Positions 30,086 to 39,952 of a DNA stretch of 64,000 nucleotides are shown one piece after another. This DNA comes from Janibacter endophyticus (GTDB lineage: Bacteria > Actinomycetota > Actinomycetes > Actinomycetales > Dermatophilaceae): assembly GCF_016888335.1 (NCBI RefSeq), contig NZ_JAFEJG010000004.1, positions 186,001-250,000 of the forward strand, written 5' to 3'. The notes beneath the pieces are model-generated. The model did not search any database. It had not been told where the DNA came from and saw only the letters and a list, made by a program, of their open reading frames with translations. A program made the translations under genes and the position numbers. Numbering within the stretch: the first letter of the stretch is position 1; each line of letters opens with the position of its first letter.

Positions 30086-30102
30086 TTGCGAGTCATTTGC
30101 AT
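30086..30102. promoter_or_regulatory. Candidate Nur-like (Fur-family) operator
   Basis: TTGCGA-N5-TTGCAT lies in an unusually AT-richer patch 48 bases upstream of the permease start. It matches the Streptomyces nickel regulator Nur box TTGCAA-N5-TTGCAA at ten of twelve positions. The same bases also resemble an actinobacterial Zur box, but less well. The gap 29991-30150 shows no B12-box, so a cobalamin riboswitch is not supported. The regulator itself is not in the window. Confidence 0.4.
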
Positions 30103-30150
30103 CTGCCGCCCCCGGCGGAGAACTACCCACCCGGCCCCAGGAGAACCACC

Positions 30151-31242
30151 GTGAGCACGACGCAGGAGCGCAGCGCCGCGGTGCCCCGGGACGACCTCGG
30201 GGTCCGCGCCCGCGGTCGCCGCAGCGCGTGGTGGCTCGCCGGGCTGAGCCTCGGGCTCCTCCTCACCCTCGTCGTCGCCGTCGGCATCGGCGCCGTGACC
30301 GTCCCTGCATCCACGACCTCGCGGATCATCGGGCACCACCTCTTCGGCATCGGGGAGATGACGTGGAGCCCGGCGCGCGACGGCATCATCTGGGACGTCC
30401 GGCTGCCCCGCGTGCTGCTCGGCGCAGGGGTCGGCGCCGGGCTCGCGGTGAGCGGCGTCGCGCTCCAGGCGATGGTCCGCAACGTCCTCGCCGACCCGTA
30501 CCTCCTCGGGGTGAGCTCGGGCGCCTCCAGCGGCGCGGCCGCGGCGATCCTCTTCGGCGTGGGGGCCGGGCTCGGCCAGCACGCCCTGCCTGCGAGCGCC
30601 TTCGCCGGGGCGCTGCTCGCGTCGCTGCTCGTGCTCGTCGTCGCCCGGTCCGGCGGACGGGTCACGTCGATCCGGCTGCTGCTCGCCGGGGTCGCCGTCG
30701 GCTACGCCCTCTACGCCCTGACGAGCTTCCTCATCTTCGCCGCCGACTCCGCCGAGGGCTCCCGGTCGGTGCTCTTCTGGCTGCTCGGCTCGCTCGGGCT
30801 CGCGTCGTGGAGCGCGCCACTCGTCATCGTCGGCGTCGTCGTGATCGCCACCGTGCTCGCCCTGACCCACGCCGGCCGACGTCTCGATGCCCTCGCCATC
30901 GGGGACGAGACCGCGCAGACCCTCGGGCTGGCGCCAGACGCGCTCCGGGTACGCCTCCTCGTCCTCGTCTCGCTGTGCATCGGGGTCGTCGTCTCGGCCG
31001 CGGGGAGCATCGGCTTCGTCGGGCTCGTCGTCCCCCACCTTGCCCGCCGCGCCGTCGGGTCGTCGCACCGGGTCGTCGTCCCGGTCGCCGCCCTCATGGG
31101 CGCGATCCTGCTCATCTGGGCCGACGTCGTCGCCCGGACCCTCCTCCAGCCGCAGGAGATCCCCATCGGGATCCTCACCAGCCTCGTCGGCGCGCCCTTC
31201 CTCCTCGTGCTCATCCGCCGGATGCACGTCTCGTCCACCTGA
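30151..31242 (+). CDS. FecCD-family permease (class annotated as putative F420-0 or metal-chelate importer)
   Basis: A 363-residue BtuC/FecCD permease with a hydrophilic first 25 residues and about nine spans. Motifs are LPRVLLGAGVGAGLAVSGVALQAMV, RNVLADPYLLGVSSGASSG and GSIGFVGLVVPHLAR. GTG 30151 is chosen because AGGAG precedes it; the frame remains open upstream without coding character. Only one permease gene is present, so a homodimer is expected, unlike the two-permease siderophore system at 5869-7916. It leads a four-gene operon with binding protein, ATPase and methyltransferase. Confidence 0.88.
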   Translation: MSTTQERSAAVPRDDLGVRARGRRSAWWLAGLSLGLLLTLVVAVGIGAVTVPASTTSRIIGHHLFGIGEMTWSPARDGIIWDVRLPRVLLGAGVGAGLAVSGVALQAMVRNVLADPYLLGVSSGASSGAAAAILFGVGAGLGQHALPASAFAGALLASLLVLVVARSGGRVTSIRLLLAGVAVGYALYALTSFLIFAADSAEGSRSVLFWLLGSLGLASWSAPLVIVGVVVIATVLALTHAGRRLDALAIGDETAQTLGLAPDALRVRLLVLVSLCIGVVVSAAGSIGFVGLVVPHLARRAVGSSHRVVVPVAALMGAILLIWADVVARTLLQPQEIPIGILTSLVGAPFLLVLIRRMHVSST

Positions 31243-31256
31243 CCCAGGAGAGCCTC

Positions 31257-32279
31257 ATGCCCCTTCGCCCCTGGCGCCACGCCGGGACCGTCACCGCGCT
31301 GACGGTCGCCGCCGGGCTGCTCGCCGCCTGCGGCTCCGCCGAGCCGACGAGCGGGGCCCCGACGAGGGCCGACGACGGTCACTACCCCGTGACCATCGAG
31401 AACTGCGGCGACGAGGTGACCTTCGAGGCCGAGCCGCGCAACGTCGTCATGCTCAAGAGTGCCTGGGTGCCCTACCTCGACGCGCTCGGGGTGCTCGACC
31501 ACGTGAGCGCCAAGGCCGGCGCCTACCCGGAGGGCTACTACGACGACGACACGACGGCGGAGGTCGCCGCGATCGAGTCGCTCACCGACCGGCTCGACAC
31601 GAGCGGGCACCTGCTCATCTCCAAGGAGGCGGTCGTCGAGCGCGAGCCCGACCTCGTCCTCGGGCACATCGACAACCTCGACCGCGCCTCGCTCGGCGCC
31701 GTCGGCATCCCGATGCTCGAGGTCGGCGGGCTGTGCCCGAAGGATGCCCCCCAACCGTCCTTCGACGAGGTCTACGCGGAGATGCGGGACTTCGGCCGGG
31801 TCTTCCACCGCGATGAGGAGGCGGAGCAGGCGGTCGCCGCCCTCCAGGAGCGGGTCGCGGAGGTCACCAGGTCTGCGCCGAAGGGGGACCCGGGCACCGG
31901 GGAGCCGCGCACCGCGGCCGTCCTCTACCCCACCGTCGGCGGCGGCACGACCTACGCCTACGGCAACCGCTCGATGGCCGACCCGCAGCTCGAGGCCGCC
32001 GGCCTGCGCAACGTCTACGCCGATGTCGACGAGCGGGTCTTCGAGGTGACGACCGAGAGCCTGCTCGCGGAGGACCCTGACGTGCTCGTCCTGCTCCACT
32101 CCGACGGCGACCCGGCGCAGGTCGAGGAGGCCATCACCCGTCTGCCCGGTGCTGCTCGGCTCACCGCGGTCCGCGAGGGCGATGTCATCACCCAGCTCTT
32201 CAACTTCACCGAGCCCCCGAGCCCGCTGGCCGTCGACGGGCTGGAGCGGATCATCGAGCACGTCGCAGGCACGCCGTGA
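31257..32279 (+). CDS. FecB-type binding lipoprotein, F420-0-transporter-like group
   Basis: A 340-residue binding protein with a signal peptide ending in lipobox LLAAC. The mature part keeps the peripla_BP_2 hinge (VEREPDLVLGHIDN), then VLYPTVGGGTTYAYGNRSMADP and LFNFTEPPSPLAVDGLERI. From memory these stretches fit the actinobacterial family named as proposed F420-0 ABC transporter binding protein (TIGR03868); this could not be checked here. The upstream operator suggests a nickel or zinc chelate instead. Cysteines in ENCGDE and GGLCPKD may pair. GGAG precedes ATG 31257. Confidence 0.85.
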   Translation: MPLRPWRHAGTVTALTVAAGLLAACGSAEPTSGAPTRADDGHYPVTIENCGDEVTFEAEPRNVVMLKSAWVPYLDALGVLDHVSAKAGAYPEGYYDDDTTAEVAAIESLTDRLDTSGHLLISKEAVVEREPDLVLGHIDNLDRASLGAVGIPMLEVGGLCPKDAPQPSFDEVYAEMRDFGRVFHRDEEAEQAVAALQERVAEVTRSAPKGDPGTGEPRTAAVLYPTVGGGTTYAYGNRSMADPQLEAAGLRNVYADVDERVFEVTTESLLAEDPDVLVLLHSDGDPAQVEEAITRLPGAARLTAVREGDVITQLFNFTEPPSPLAVDGLERIIEHVAGTP

Positions 32280-33055
32280 TCGAGGCACGCGGCCTGACCT
32301 TCGCCTACCGGAGCGCCCCGGTGCTGCGCGAGGTGAGCCTGCAGGCCCGCCCCGGCCGGGTCCTCGGGCTCATCGGGCCGAACGGCTCCGGCAAGACCAC
32401 GCTGCTCCGCTGCCTCCACGGCGGGCTCCGACCCCAGGCCGGCGGCGTCGCTCTCGACGGACGCTCGCTCGACGAGATCCGTCCGGCCGACGTCGCCCGT
32501 GAGGTCGCAGTCGTCGTCCAGGAGGGTGGCGGCGAGACGGCCCTCACCGCCGCCGAGATGGTCCTGCTCGGGCGCACCGTCCACCTCGGCGGCTTCGTCG
32601 CCGCCCGGACCGAGGACCACGACGCCGCTCGCGCCGCGCTCACCCGGGTCGGTGCCCTGCACCTCGCCCGGCGTGACCTCGCCGAGCTCTCCGGCGGTGA
32701 GCGGCAGCGCGTCCTCATCGCCCGTGCCCTCGCCCAGGAGGCCGGCCATCTCCTCCTCGACGAGCCGACGAACCACCTCGACATCCGCTACCAGCACGAG
32801 GTCCTCTCGCTCCTGCGAGGACTCGGGCGCACCACCGTCGTCGTCCTCCACGACCTCAACCTCGCGGCCGCCTACTGCGACGACCTCGTCCTGCTCGACC
32901 GCGGCCAGGTCGCCGGCGCCGGGACGGTCTCCGAGGTCCTCGACCCTGACCTGCTCAGCAGGGTCTACGGCATCGGCGTCGACCGGCTCGACCGCGACGG
33001 CCAGGTGCACCTGCTCTACACCCCCCTCCGCCCCACCTTCGAGGAGACCGCATGA
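32276..33055 (+). CDS. FecE-type ABC transporter ATPase
   Basis: A 259-residue importer ATPase. Walker A GPNGSGKTT is near 34-42, the signature reads LSGGERQR, Walker B is HLLLDEP, and HD in VVLHDLNLAA is the switch. It begins at GTG 32276 inside the binding-protein stop (GTGA) and ends in an ATGA overlap with the methyltransferase, so stoichiometry is set by translational coupling. It energises the permease at 30151-31242. Confidence 0.92.
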   Translation: MIEARGLTFAYRSAPVLREVSLQARPGRVLGLIGPNGSGKTTLLRCLHGGLRPQAGGVALDGRSLDEIRPADVAREVAVVVQEGGGETALTAAEMVLLGRTVHLGGFVAARTEDHDAARAALTRVGALHLARRDLAELSGGERQRVLIARALAQEAGHLLLDEPTNHLDIRYQHEVLSLLRGLGRTTVVVLHDLNLAAAYCDDLVLLDRGQVAGAGTVSEVLDPDLLSRVYGIGVDRLDRDGQVHLLYTPLRPTFEETA

Positions 33056-33792
33056 ACCCCAGGCCCGGCACGACCGTCCAGACCGACCCGGGCCTCCAGC
33101 CGTGTCTCGACGACTACTGGACCCACCGAGCCGGCGCCTACGACGCCGGTCAGCGACGTCCCGAGCGGTGGGACGAGGACCGCGCGATGTGGTCACGGAT
33201 CTGGTCGGGGGCGCTGCCTCAGCCGCCGGCGCAGGTACTCGACCTCGGCACCGGCACCGGGCACGCCGCCCTCCTCATCGCCGAGCTCGGCCACGATGTC
33301 ATCGGCCTCGACGCGTCCGCGGGGATGCTCGCGGTCGCGGAGGAGCACGCCCGCGAGGCTCGGGCAGCGGGGCGGCCCACGCCGACCTTCGTCCTCGGCG
33401 ATGCCGTCGACCCGGACGTGCGGGCCGAGAGCCTCGACGCGGTCACCAGCCGCTACCTCGCGTGGACGCTGCGCGACCCGGTCGGCGCGATGACCCGCTG
33501 GCGGGAGGCGCTCCGGCCCGGCGGGGTGCTCGCGCTCGTCGACAGCACGTGGTTCACCGACGGGCTCGACGAGTCCCCGCCGGAGTTCGTCGCGTCCTAC
33601 GGCGCGGTCCTCGACGACCTGCCGCTGGCCCGGGCGACGTCGATCGTGCCGACCGTCGAGGCGGTACGGGCCGCAGGCTTCCGCGAGGTCGCCGTCCGCG
33701 AGCTCACCGAGGTCCTCGCGGCCGACGAGCGGTTCGGTGCCGCTCCCGGCCACCGGCCGCGGCTGCAGCACCTGGTCACCGCGCGGCGCTGA
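33052..33792 (+). CDS. Class I SAM-dependent methyltransferase
   Basis: A 246-residue methyltransferase. The SAM site is VLDLGTGTGHAALLIAELG (motif I), the acidic end of strand 2 is GLDAS, motif II is SLDAVTSRYLAWTL, and motif III is LRPGGVLALVD. An N-terminal amphipathic stretch with YWTHRAGAYD is common in small-molecule methyltransferases. It is the terminal gene of the importer operon with an overlapping start, which suggests that it modifies the imported compound or makes or remodels its ligand. The substrate is unknown. Confidence 0.85.
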   Translation: MNPRPGTTVQTDPGLQPCLDDYWTHRAGAYDAGQRRPERWDEDRAMWSRIWSGALPQPPAQVLDLGTGTGHAALLIAELGHDVIGLDASAGMLAVAEEHAREARAAGRPTPTFVLGDAVDPDVRAESLDAVTSRYLAWTLRDPVGAMTRWREALRPGGVLALVDSTWFTDGLDESPPEFVASYGAVLDDLPLARATSIVPTVEAVRAAGFREVAVRELTEVLAADERFGAAPGHRPRLQHLVTARR

Positions 33793-33795
33793 GAG

Positions 33796-34359
33796 CTATC
33801 GCGCGTCGCGCCCGAGGCGGGCGAGCACCCGCACCTCGCGCGGCTCGTCGGCGCCGACCTCGACGGGGTCGGCGCACACGCCCTCGGCGTACAGCTGCTC
33901 GCCCCACTGCCCCGCCGCCTCCTCGATCGCGTCGAGCTCGTCGTCGGTGAGCCGCGCATCGACGCCGGTCGCCCGCGCCACGTCCCACCGGTGGACGACG
34001 AGGTCGAAGCCGTAGAACGCGTCGAAGACGTCACCGACCGTCGAGGTGCCGAAGGGGGTCTCGTGCGGCTTCTCGCCGATCCGGTCGTCGGCGAGGGCCC
34101 GGGCAACCGCCTCGGCGTGGGTGCGCCAGGCCGTCGCCGGCCCGTCGGTGACCTTGGGCTCGGGGTTCGGCATCGAGGCGCCGGCCTGGAGCATGAAGGT
34201 GCGCTGCGTGTCGATCATGTGCTGCACGACGTCGGCGGCGCTCCACCCCGCGCACGGCGAAGGGCGGTCCCACGCGTCGTCGGGGACGGCGTCGAGGAGC
34301 CGGGTCAGCGGGGTGTTGCGACGGTCGAAGCGGGAGGCGGCGTCCATGGGTCGGGGCAT
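33796..34359 (-). CDS. DinB/MDMPI-like protein (TIGR03086 type)
   Basis: A 187-residue protein of the mycothiol-dependent maleylpyruvate isomerase superfamily. The N-terminal four-helix bundle has SPCAGWSAADVVQHM and a later VVHRWDVARATG; these histidines would bind the metal. Many actinobacterial paralogs have no known reaction and are thought to be mycothiol S-transferases. Of the two in-frame ATGs, 34359 follows a GGGTGGG stretch; 34347 is possible. It converges with the methyltransferase gene with 3 bases between stops. Confidence 0.8.
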   Translation of the reverse strand: MPRPMDAASRFDRRNTPLTRLLDAVPDDAWDRPSPCAGWSAADVVQHMIDTQRTFMLQAGASMPNPEPKVTDGPATAWRTHAEAVARALADDRIGEKPHETPFGTSTVGDVFDAFYGFDLVVHRWDVARATGVDARLTDDELDAIEEAAGQWGEQLYAEGVCADPVEVGADEPREVRVLARLGRDAR

Positions 34360-34468
34360 GGACCCACCCTGCCAGGGAAGCGCGCCGGTGAACACCCGAC
34401 GAAGACTCGGCGGACCCCCCTTCGCCCGCTTGAAACCGACCCGGCCGACGCGATGACATGACCATGAC

Positions 34469-35287
34469 ATGGCTGGTCTGCTCGTCGCCGTCGGCGACTC
34501 CTTCACCGAGGGCGTGGGCGACCCGCATCTCCACTACCCCAACGCGGTCCGGGGCTGGGCCGACCGGCTGGCCCGTCAGCTCGGCCGGGCCGACGAGCGG
34601 TGGCGCTACGCGAACCTCGCGATCCGCAGCAAGTTCCTCGACCAGATCGTCGACGACCAGCTCGACGCGGCGCTCGCGATGGAGCCGACGCACGTGACCT
34701 TCTTCGCCGGGGGCAACGACCTGCTCGTGCTGCGCGCCGACCTCGACCAGCTGATGGAGCGCTACGAGGCCGCGCTCGTCCGGCTCGCCGGGTCGGGGGC
34801 GGAGGTCGTGGTCTTCACCGCCTTCGACATCCGCACGACGCGACTGCTCAGCCCGCTCGTGCGGCGCGTGCTCACGTACAACGAGAGGGTCCGTGAGCTG
34901 GCCGCCACGCACGGAGCGACGCTCGTCGACCACGCGCAGATGCGGGAGTTCGAGCACCCGTCGCTGTGGGCGGCGGACCGGATCCACATGTCGCGGTGGG
35001 GGCACAAGCGGATGGCCGCCCTCGTCGCCGACGCGATCGGGGTGCCGCACACGCTCAACCTGCGCGACCTCCTGCCGCACGAGCCGCGCGACTGGCGGTC
35101 GGCGGTCGAGGCGGAGGTGACCTTCGTCCGCGAGGAGGTCGTCCCGCTCGTTCGACGCCGGCTGCGCGGCGAGTACGACGGCGACCGCACCCACCCGAAG
35201 TGGCCCGAGCCGGTCTACCCCGCCGAGGGGCTCAAGCGGCTGCACGCCGAGCGGTGGCTGGCGGTGCCTCAGCAGCGCGCGTTCTGA
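34469..35287 (+). CDS. SGNH/GDSL-family hydrolase
   Basis: A 272-residue cytosolic SGNH hydrolase. Block I is GDSFTEG with the nucleophile Ser, block III is GGND, and block V is DRIHMSRWGH with the catalytic Asp and His. An Asn in block II (ANLAIRSK) replaces the usual Gly-Asn region loosely. There is no signal peptide. A charged C-terminal extension of about 60 residues (RREYDGDRTHPKWPEP-like) follows the fold. Esterase, lipase or acyl-carbohydrate hydrolase are all possible. It converges on hspR. Confidence 0.87.
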   Translation: MAGLLVAVGDSFTEGVGDPHLHYPNAVRGWADRLARQLGRADERWRYANLAIRSKFLDQIVDDQLDAALAMEPTHVTFFAGGNDLLVLRADLDQLMERYEAALVRLAGSGAEVVVFTAFDIRTTRLLSPLVRRVLTYNERVRELAATHGATLVDHAQMREFEHPSLWAADRIHMSRWGHKRMAALVADAIGVPHTLNLRDLLPHEPRDWRSAVEAEVTFVREEVVPLVRRRLRGEYDGDRTHPKWPEPVYPAEGLKRLHAERWLAVPQQRAF

Positions 35288-35325
35288 GTCGGCGACGGCT
35301 CAGCGGCGGCTCAGGGTCAGCCGGC

Positions 35326-35775
35326 TCAGCGACGCGGGTCGTAGAGGATGAGTGCCTGCGAGGCCGACCGGGGCCGAGGTCGCTGCCCGTGGCGCAGCGC
35401 GACGATCTCGCCGGCCGAGCCGACGGCGAAGAAGCGCGAGCCCTGACCGAGCTGGGCGCGGGCGGTGTCGAGCTCCTCGGTCAGCTCGCTCACGCGGGCG
35501 CGGAGCGCCTCGACCTGGTGCTCGAGCTCGAAGATCCGCTGGATCGCGGCGAGCGAGACGCCCTCCTCCTGGGAGAGCCGCTGGACCTCGCGGAGCCGGG
35601 CGACGTCGGCGGCGGAGTAGCGCCGTCCCCCGCCGCGCGTGCGCGACGGGGTGACGAGGCCCATCCGGTCGTACTGCCGCAGGGTCTGCGCGTGCATGCC
35701 GGCGAGCTCGGCCGCGACCGAGATGACGAAGACCGGGGTCTCGTCGTCCGGGCTGAAGCCGTGCACCCCGGCCAT
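35326..35775 (-). CDS. hspR: Heat-shock repressor HspR
   Basis: A 149-residue MerR-family repressor. The winged helix-turn-helix reads VFVISVAAELAGMHAQTLRQYDRMGLV, then RRYSAADVARL and a coiled coil (residues about 75-105) for dimerisation. In streptomycetes and mycobacteria HspR binds HAIR elements with DnaK as corepressor. It closes the dnaK operon, two bases after dnaJ. Three HAIR-like sites in this window, before dnaK (two) and clpB (one), are its likely targets, which gives an autoregulatory loop. Confidence 0.93.
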   Translation of the reverse strand: MAGVHGFSPDDETPVFVISVAAELAGMHAQTLRQYDRMGLVTPSRTRGGGRRYSAADVARLREVQRLSQEEGVSLAAIQRIFELEHQVEALRARVSELTEELDTARAQLGQGSRFFAVGSAGEIVALRHGQRPRPRSASQALILYDPRR

Positions 35776-35777
35776 CG

Positions 35778-36815
35778 CTACTCCCCCGCGCGCGCCAGCA
35801 GGTCGGCGCGCGGGTCGGCGGCGTCCTGCGAGAGCGTCTCGACGGCAGCGCGCTGCTCGTCGGTGAGCTCGGTCGGGACGACGACGGAGACCTTGGCGAG
35901 GAGGTCGCCCGTGCCCTTCTTCGCCGGCACGCCACGACCCTTGACCCGCAGGACGCGCCCGCTCGGGGTGCCCGGGGCGACCCTGACCTTGACCGTCGTG
36001 CCGTCGAGGGTGGGGACCTGGACGGTCGCGCCGAGGGCGGCCTCGGCGAAGCTCACGGGCAGGTCGACGGTGAGGTTGTCGCCGTCCCGTCCGAAGACGG
36101 GGTGCGGCTGCACGGTGACGGTGAGGATGAGGTCCCCCCGGTCGCCGCCGGTGCGGCTGGGTGCGCCCTTGCCGCGCAGGCGGATCTTCTGGCCGTCCTT
36201 GACGCCGGCGGGGATCTTGGCGGTGATCCGCTCACCGTCCGCCGACAGCGTGACGGTCGAGCCGGTCACCGCGTCGCGGAACGGGAGGGTCGTGCGGGCG
36301 GTGAGGTCCGCGCCCTTCTGCGGGCCGCGGGGGGCGCGGAAACCCGCACCCTGGCCGCCGGGGGCGCCGCCGAAGGGGGACCCGCCGCCCTGGCCGAACA
36401 TCGAGAGGATGTCTTCGAGGTCGGGCTCGGCGCCACCCCCGCCGCCGGGGAATCCACCGCCGGTCGAGTAGCGCACGCGGCTGCCACCGCCGCCTCCCCC
36501 GCCGAACATCGACGAGAAGACGTCCTCGAAGCCGCCGTTGCCCCCACCGGGCCCGCCGGCGGTGAAGCGGGCGCCACCGCGCGCCATCGAGCGGACCGCG
36601 TCGTACTCGCGGCGCTGCTCAGGGTCGGAGAGGACCGCGTGGGCCTCGCCGACGTCCTTGAACTTCTGCTCCGCCGCGGTGTCGCCCGGGTTGCGGTCGG
36701 GGTGGTGCTGCTTGGCGAGCTTGCGGTACGCCTTCTTGATCTCCGCGGCGTCAGCGCCCTGCGAGACGCCGAGGATCGCGTAGAAGTCCTTCTCGAACCA
36801 GTCCTGGCTAGCCAT
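35778..36815 (-). CDS. dnaJ: DnaJ-type co-chaperone lacking the zinc finger
   Basis: A 345-residue J-domain protein that stimulates DnaK ATPase. The J domain is residues 8-75 with HPD at 38-40. A very Gly-rich linker (GGGGGGG runs) spans about 80-165. The C-terminal substrate domains follow directly (TLPFRDAVTGSTVTLS to the end). The CxxCxGxG repeats of classical DnaJ are absent, so it is a type II, CbpA-like protein, although it occupies the dnaJ place of the operon. A full-length DnaJ may exist elsewhere. AGGAGGAGG precedes the start. Confidence 0.92.
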   Translation of the reverse strand: MASQDWFEKDFYAILGVSQGADAAEIKKAYRKLAKQHHPDRNPGDTAAEQKFKDVGEAHAVLSDPEQRREYDAVRSMARGGARFTAGGPGGGNGGFEDVFSSMFGGGGGGGSRVRYSTGGGFPGGGGGAEPDLEDILSMFGQGGGSPFGGAPGGQGAGFRAPRGPQKGADLTARTTLPFRDAVTGSTVTLSADGERITAKIPAGVKDGQKIRLRGKGAPSRTGGDRGDLILTVTVQPHPVFGRDGDNLTVDLPVSFAEAALGATVQVPTLDGTTVKVRVAPGTPSGRVLRVKGRGVPAKKGTGDLLAKVSVVVPTELTDEQRAAVETLSQDAADPRADLLARAGE

Positions 36816-36849
36816 CTGGGTCCTCCTCCTCTCGGTGATGTCCTACCGC

Positions 36850-36907
36850 CGAGATTGACACGACACGCACTGCGGCATGCTCCCGCGCGCGTGTCGCGTC
36901 AATCTCG
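36850..36907 (-). terminator. Long intra-operon hairpin between grpE and dnaJ
   Basis: On the minus strand 19-base arms (36889-36907 against 36850-36868) pair fully with one G-U and enclose a 20-base loop containing GCATGC. It stands in the 98-base gap between the grpE stop and the dnaJ start. It has no T-run. It could be a partial terminator or an RNA processing and stability element that lowers dnaJ-hspR relative to dnaK-grpE. Confidence 0.6.
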
Positions 36908-36913
36908 CGGGTC

Positions 36914-37557
36914 CTACTCGGGGTCAGCGACGGCGACGCGGGCGGCGCGGATGACCCGCTCGCCGGCACGGTAGCCGGGCTGCATGACGACGACGACGGT
37001 CGTGCTCGTCGCGTCCTTGGGGAGATCCTCGTTGCTCGCGTCCCAGGGGGCGTGCATGAGGGCCTCGTGGAGCATCGGGTCGAAGGCCTCACCGACGGCA
37101 CCGAAGCGCTCCAGGCCGTAGCGACCCAGCGAGCCCTCGAGCTTGTCGGCGATGGACCGGAAGGGCCCCTCGGCGAGGTCGCCGTGCTCACGGGCGAGGT
37201 TGATCTCGTCGAGCACCGGCAGGAGCGACTCGAGGACGTCCCCGATGGCGCGCTGCTGGATGTCCGCACGGTCACGGTCGACCCGGCGCTTGTAGTTGAC
37301 GTACTCGGCCATGAGCCGCTGGTGCTCGTCGAGGGTGACCATGGCGGCGGCGGGGCCCGCCTCCTCGGACGAAGGGGTGGACCCCCCTTCGCCCGCGGTG
37401 GCCGCCTGGTCGTTCGCCCCAGACGGGGAGCCGTCGGTGCCGGCCCCGGGCTGACCGCCCGGGACCGACTCGCCGTCGTTCACGGCCTCGACGTTCACCG
37501 CGTCACCGTCGGCGTCGTGGACGACGTCCTCGGGCTGGGGGTTGCTCGTCGGGTCGC

Positions 37558-37561
<4 letters not shown>
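36914..37561 (-). CDS. grpE: Nucleotide exchange factor GrpE
   Basis: A 215-residue GrpE that speeds ADP release from DnaK. The first 70 residues are acidic and disordered (Gly, Ser, Glu, Asp). A long helix follows ([19 protein letters not shown]), then [16 protein letters not shown] and the beta domain with [20 protein letters not shown], the family signature. GTG 37561 overlaps the dnaK stop. The disordered N-terminal part contains both orientations of the window's recurrent octamer within 22 bases. Confidence 0.95.
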
Positions 37562-39453
<1,892 letters not shown>

Positions 39454-39507
39454 GGGGCGCTCCTTGTGCGTTCGAGGCGAAGGGGGCGGGCGCCCCCTTC
39501 GATCGGG

Positions 39508-39528
39508 GTTGAGTTCTCTCGGCTCACG
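39508..39528. promoter_or_regulatory. HAIR operator proximal to dnaK
   Basis: GTTGAGT-N7-GCTCACG, one base away from the common half-site. It lies 55 bases upstream of dnaK. Next to it, 39478-39501 holds an 11-base-arm palindrome made of the two orientations of the CGAAGGGG octamer, in the expected 5' leader. Confidence 0.8.
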
Positions 39529-39570
39529 GTACGAAGGTCAGTCGGACCTGCGCAACTTCAAAGCCGAAAA

Positions 39571-39591
39571 GTTGAGTACGTCTGGCTCAAC
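39571..39591. promoter_or_regulatory. HAIR operator distal to dnaK
   Basis: GTTGAGT-N7-GCTCAAC, both half-sites identical to those before clpB. Spacing to the proximal box is 63 bases (six helical turns), which would place two HspR dimers on the same DNA face and cover the dnaK promoter. Confidence 0.9.
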
Positions 39592-39649
39592 TACGGCCGA
39601 AGGGGGTTTGTTCCCTGGGACCGGGACCGTCGTGCAAGCATCGACGGCA

Positions 39650-39952
39650 TGACCCGGATCGCCGTTGCCCTCCTCGTGCGGGACGGCCGCGCGCTCCTGG
39701 CGCACCGCCACCCGGACCGGCAGGTACCCCGACTGCTGGGACCTCGTCGGCGGCCACGTCGAGCCGGGCGAGACGCCCGAGCAGGCGGTCGTCCGCGAGT
39801 GCAGGGAGGAAGTGGGTGTCGAGATCGCCGACCCGACCCCCTTCGCGATGGCCTTCGACGACCCGACGCTTGAGGTTCACCCCTTCGTCGTGACGCGCTG
39901 GGCGATGCTGCCGGGGATCCGCCGAGCCGTACAGCAGGCGGCACCACACTGA
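39650..39952 (+). pseudogene. Nudix hydrolase, frameshifted and truncated
   Basis: Frame one begins at ATG 39650 with MTRIAVALLVRDGRALLAHR and breaks at about 39725. The next frame continues with YPDCWDLVGGHVEPGE and the complete Nudix box GETPEQAVVRECREEVGV (G-x5-E-x7-REUxEExGU). One extra base, or two missing, near CGGCAGGTAC would restore the reading. The second frame stops at 39952, about 30-40 residues earlier than usual, so the C-terminal part is also gone. Two independent lesions argue for a true pseudogene over a sequencing slip. The original would have been a (d)NTP or NDP-sugar pyrophosphohydrolase. Confidence 0.8.

Noticed and set aside
30086-30102. Zur box as first choice for the operator
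   Set aside because: The 17-base zinc-type palindrome matches at fewer key positions than TTGC-type half-sites spaced by five; kept only as an alternative.
29991-30150. Cobalamin riboswitch before the FecCD-type operon
   Set aside because: The B12-box GCCACTG and the surrounding conserved blocks are absent, and the gap is too short.
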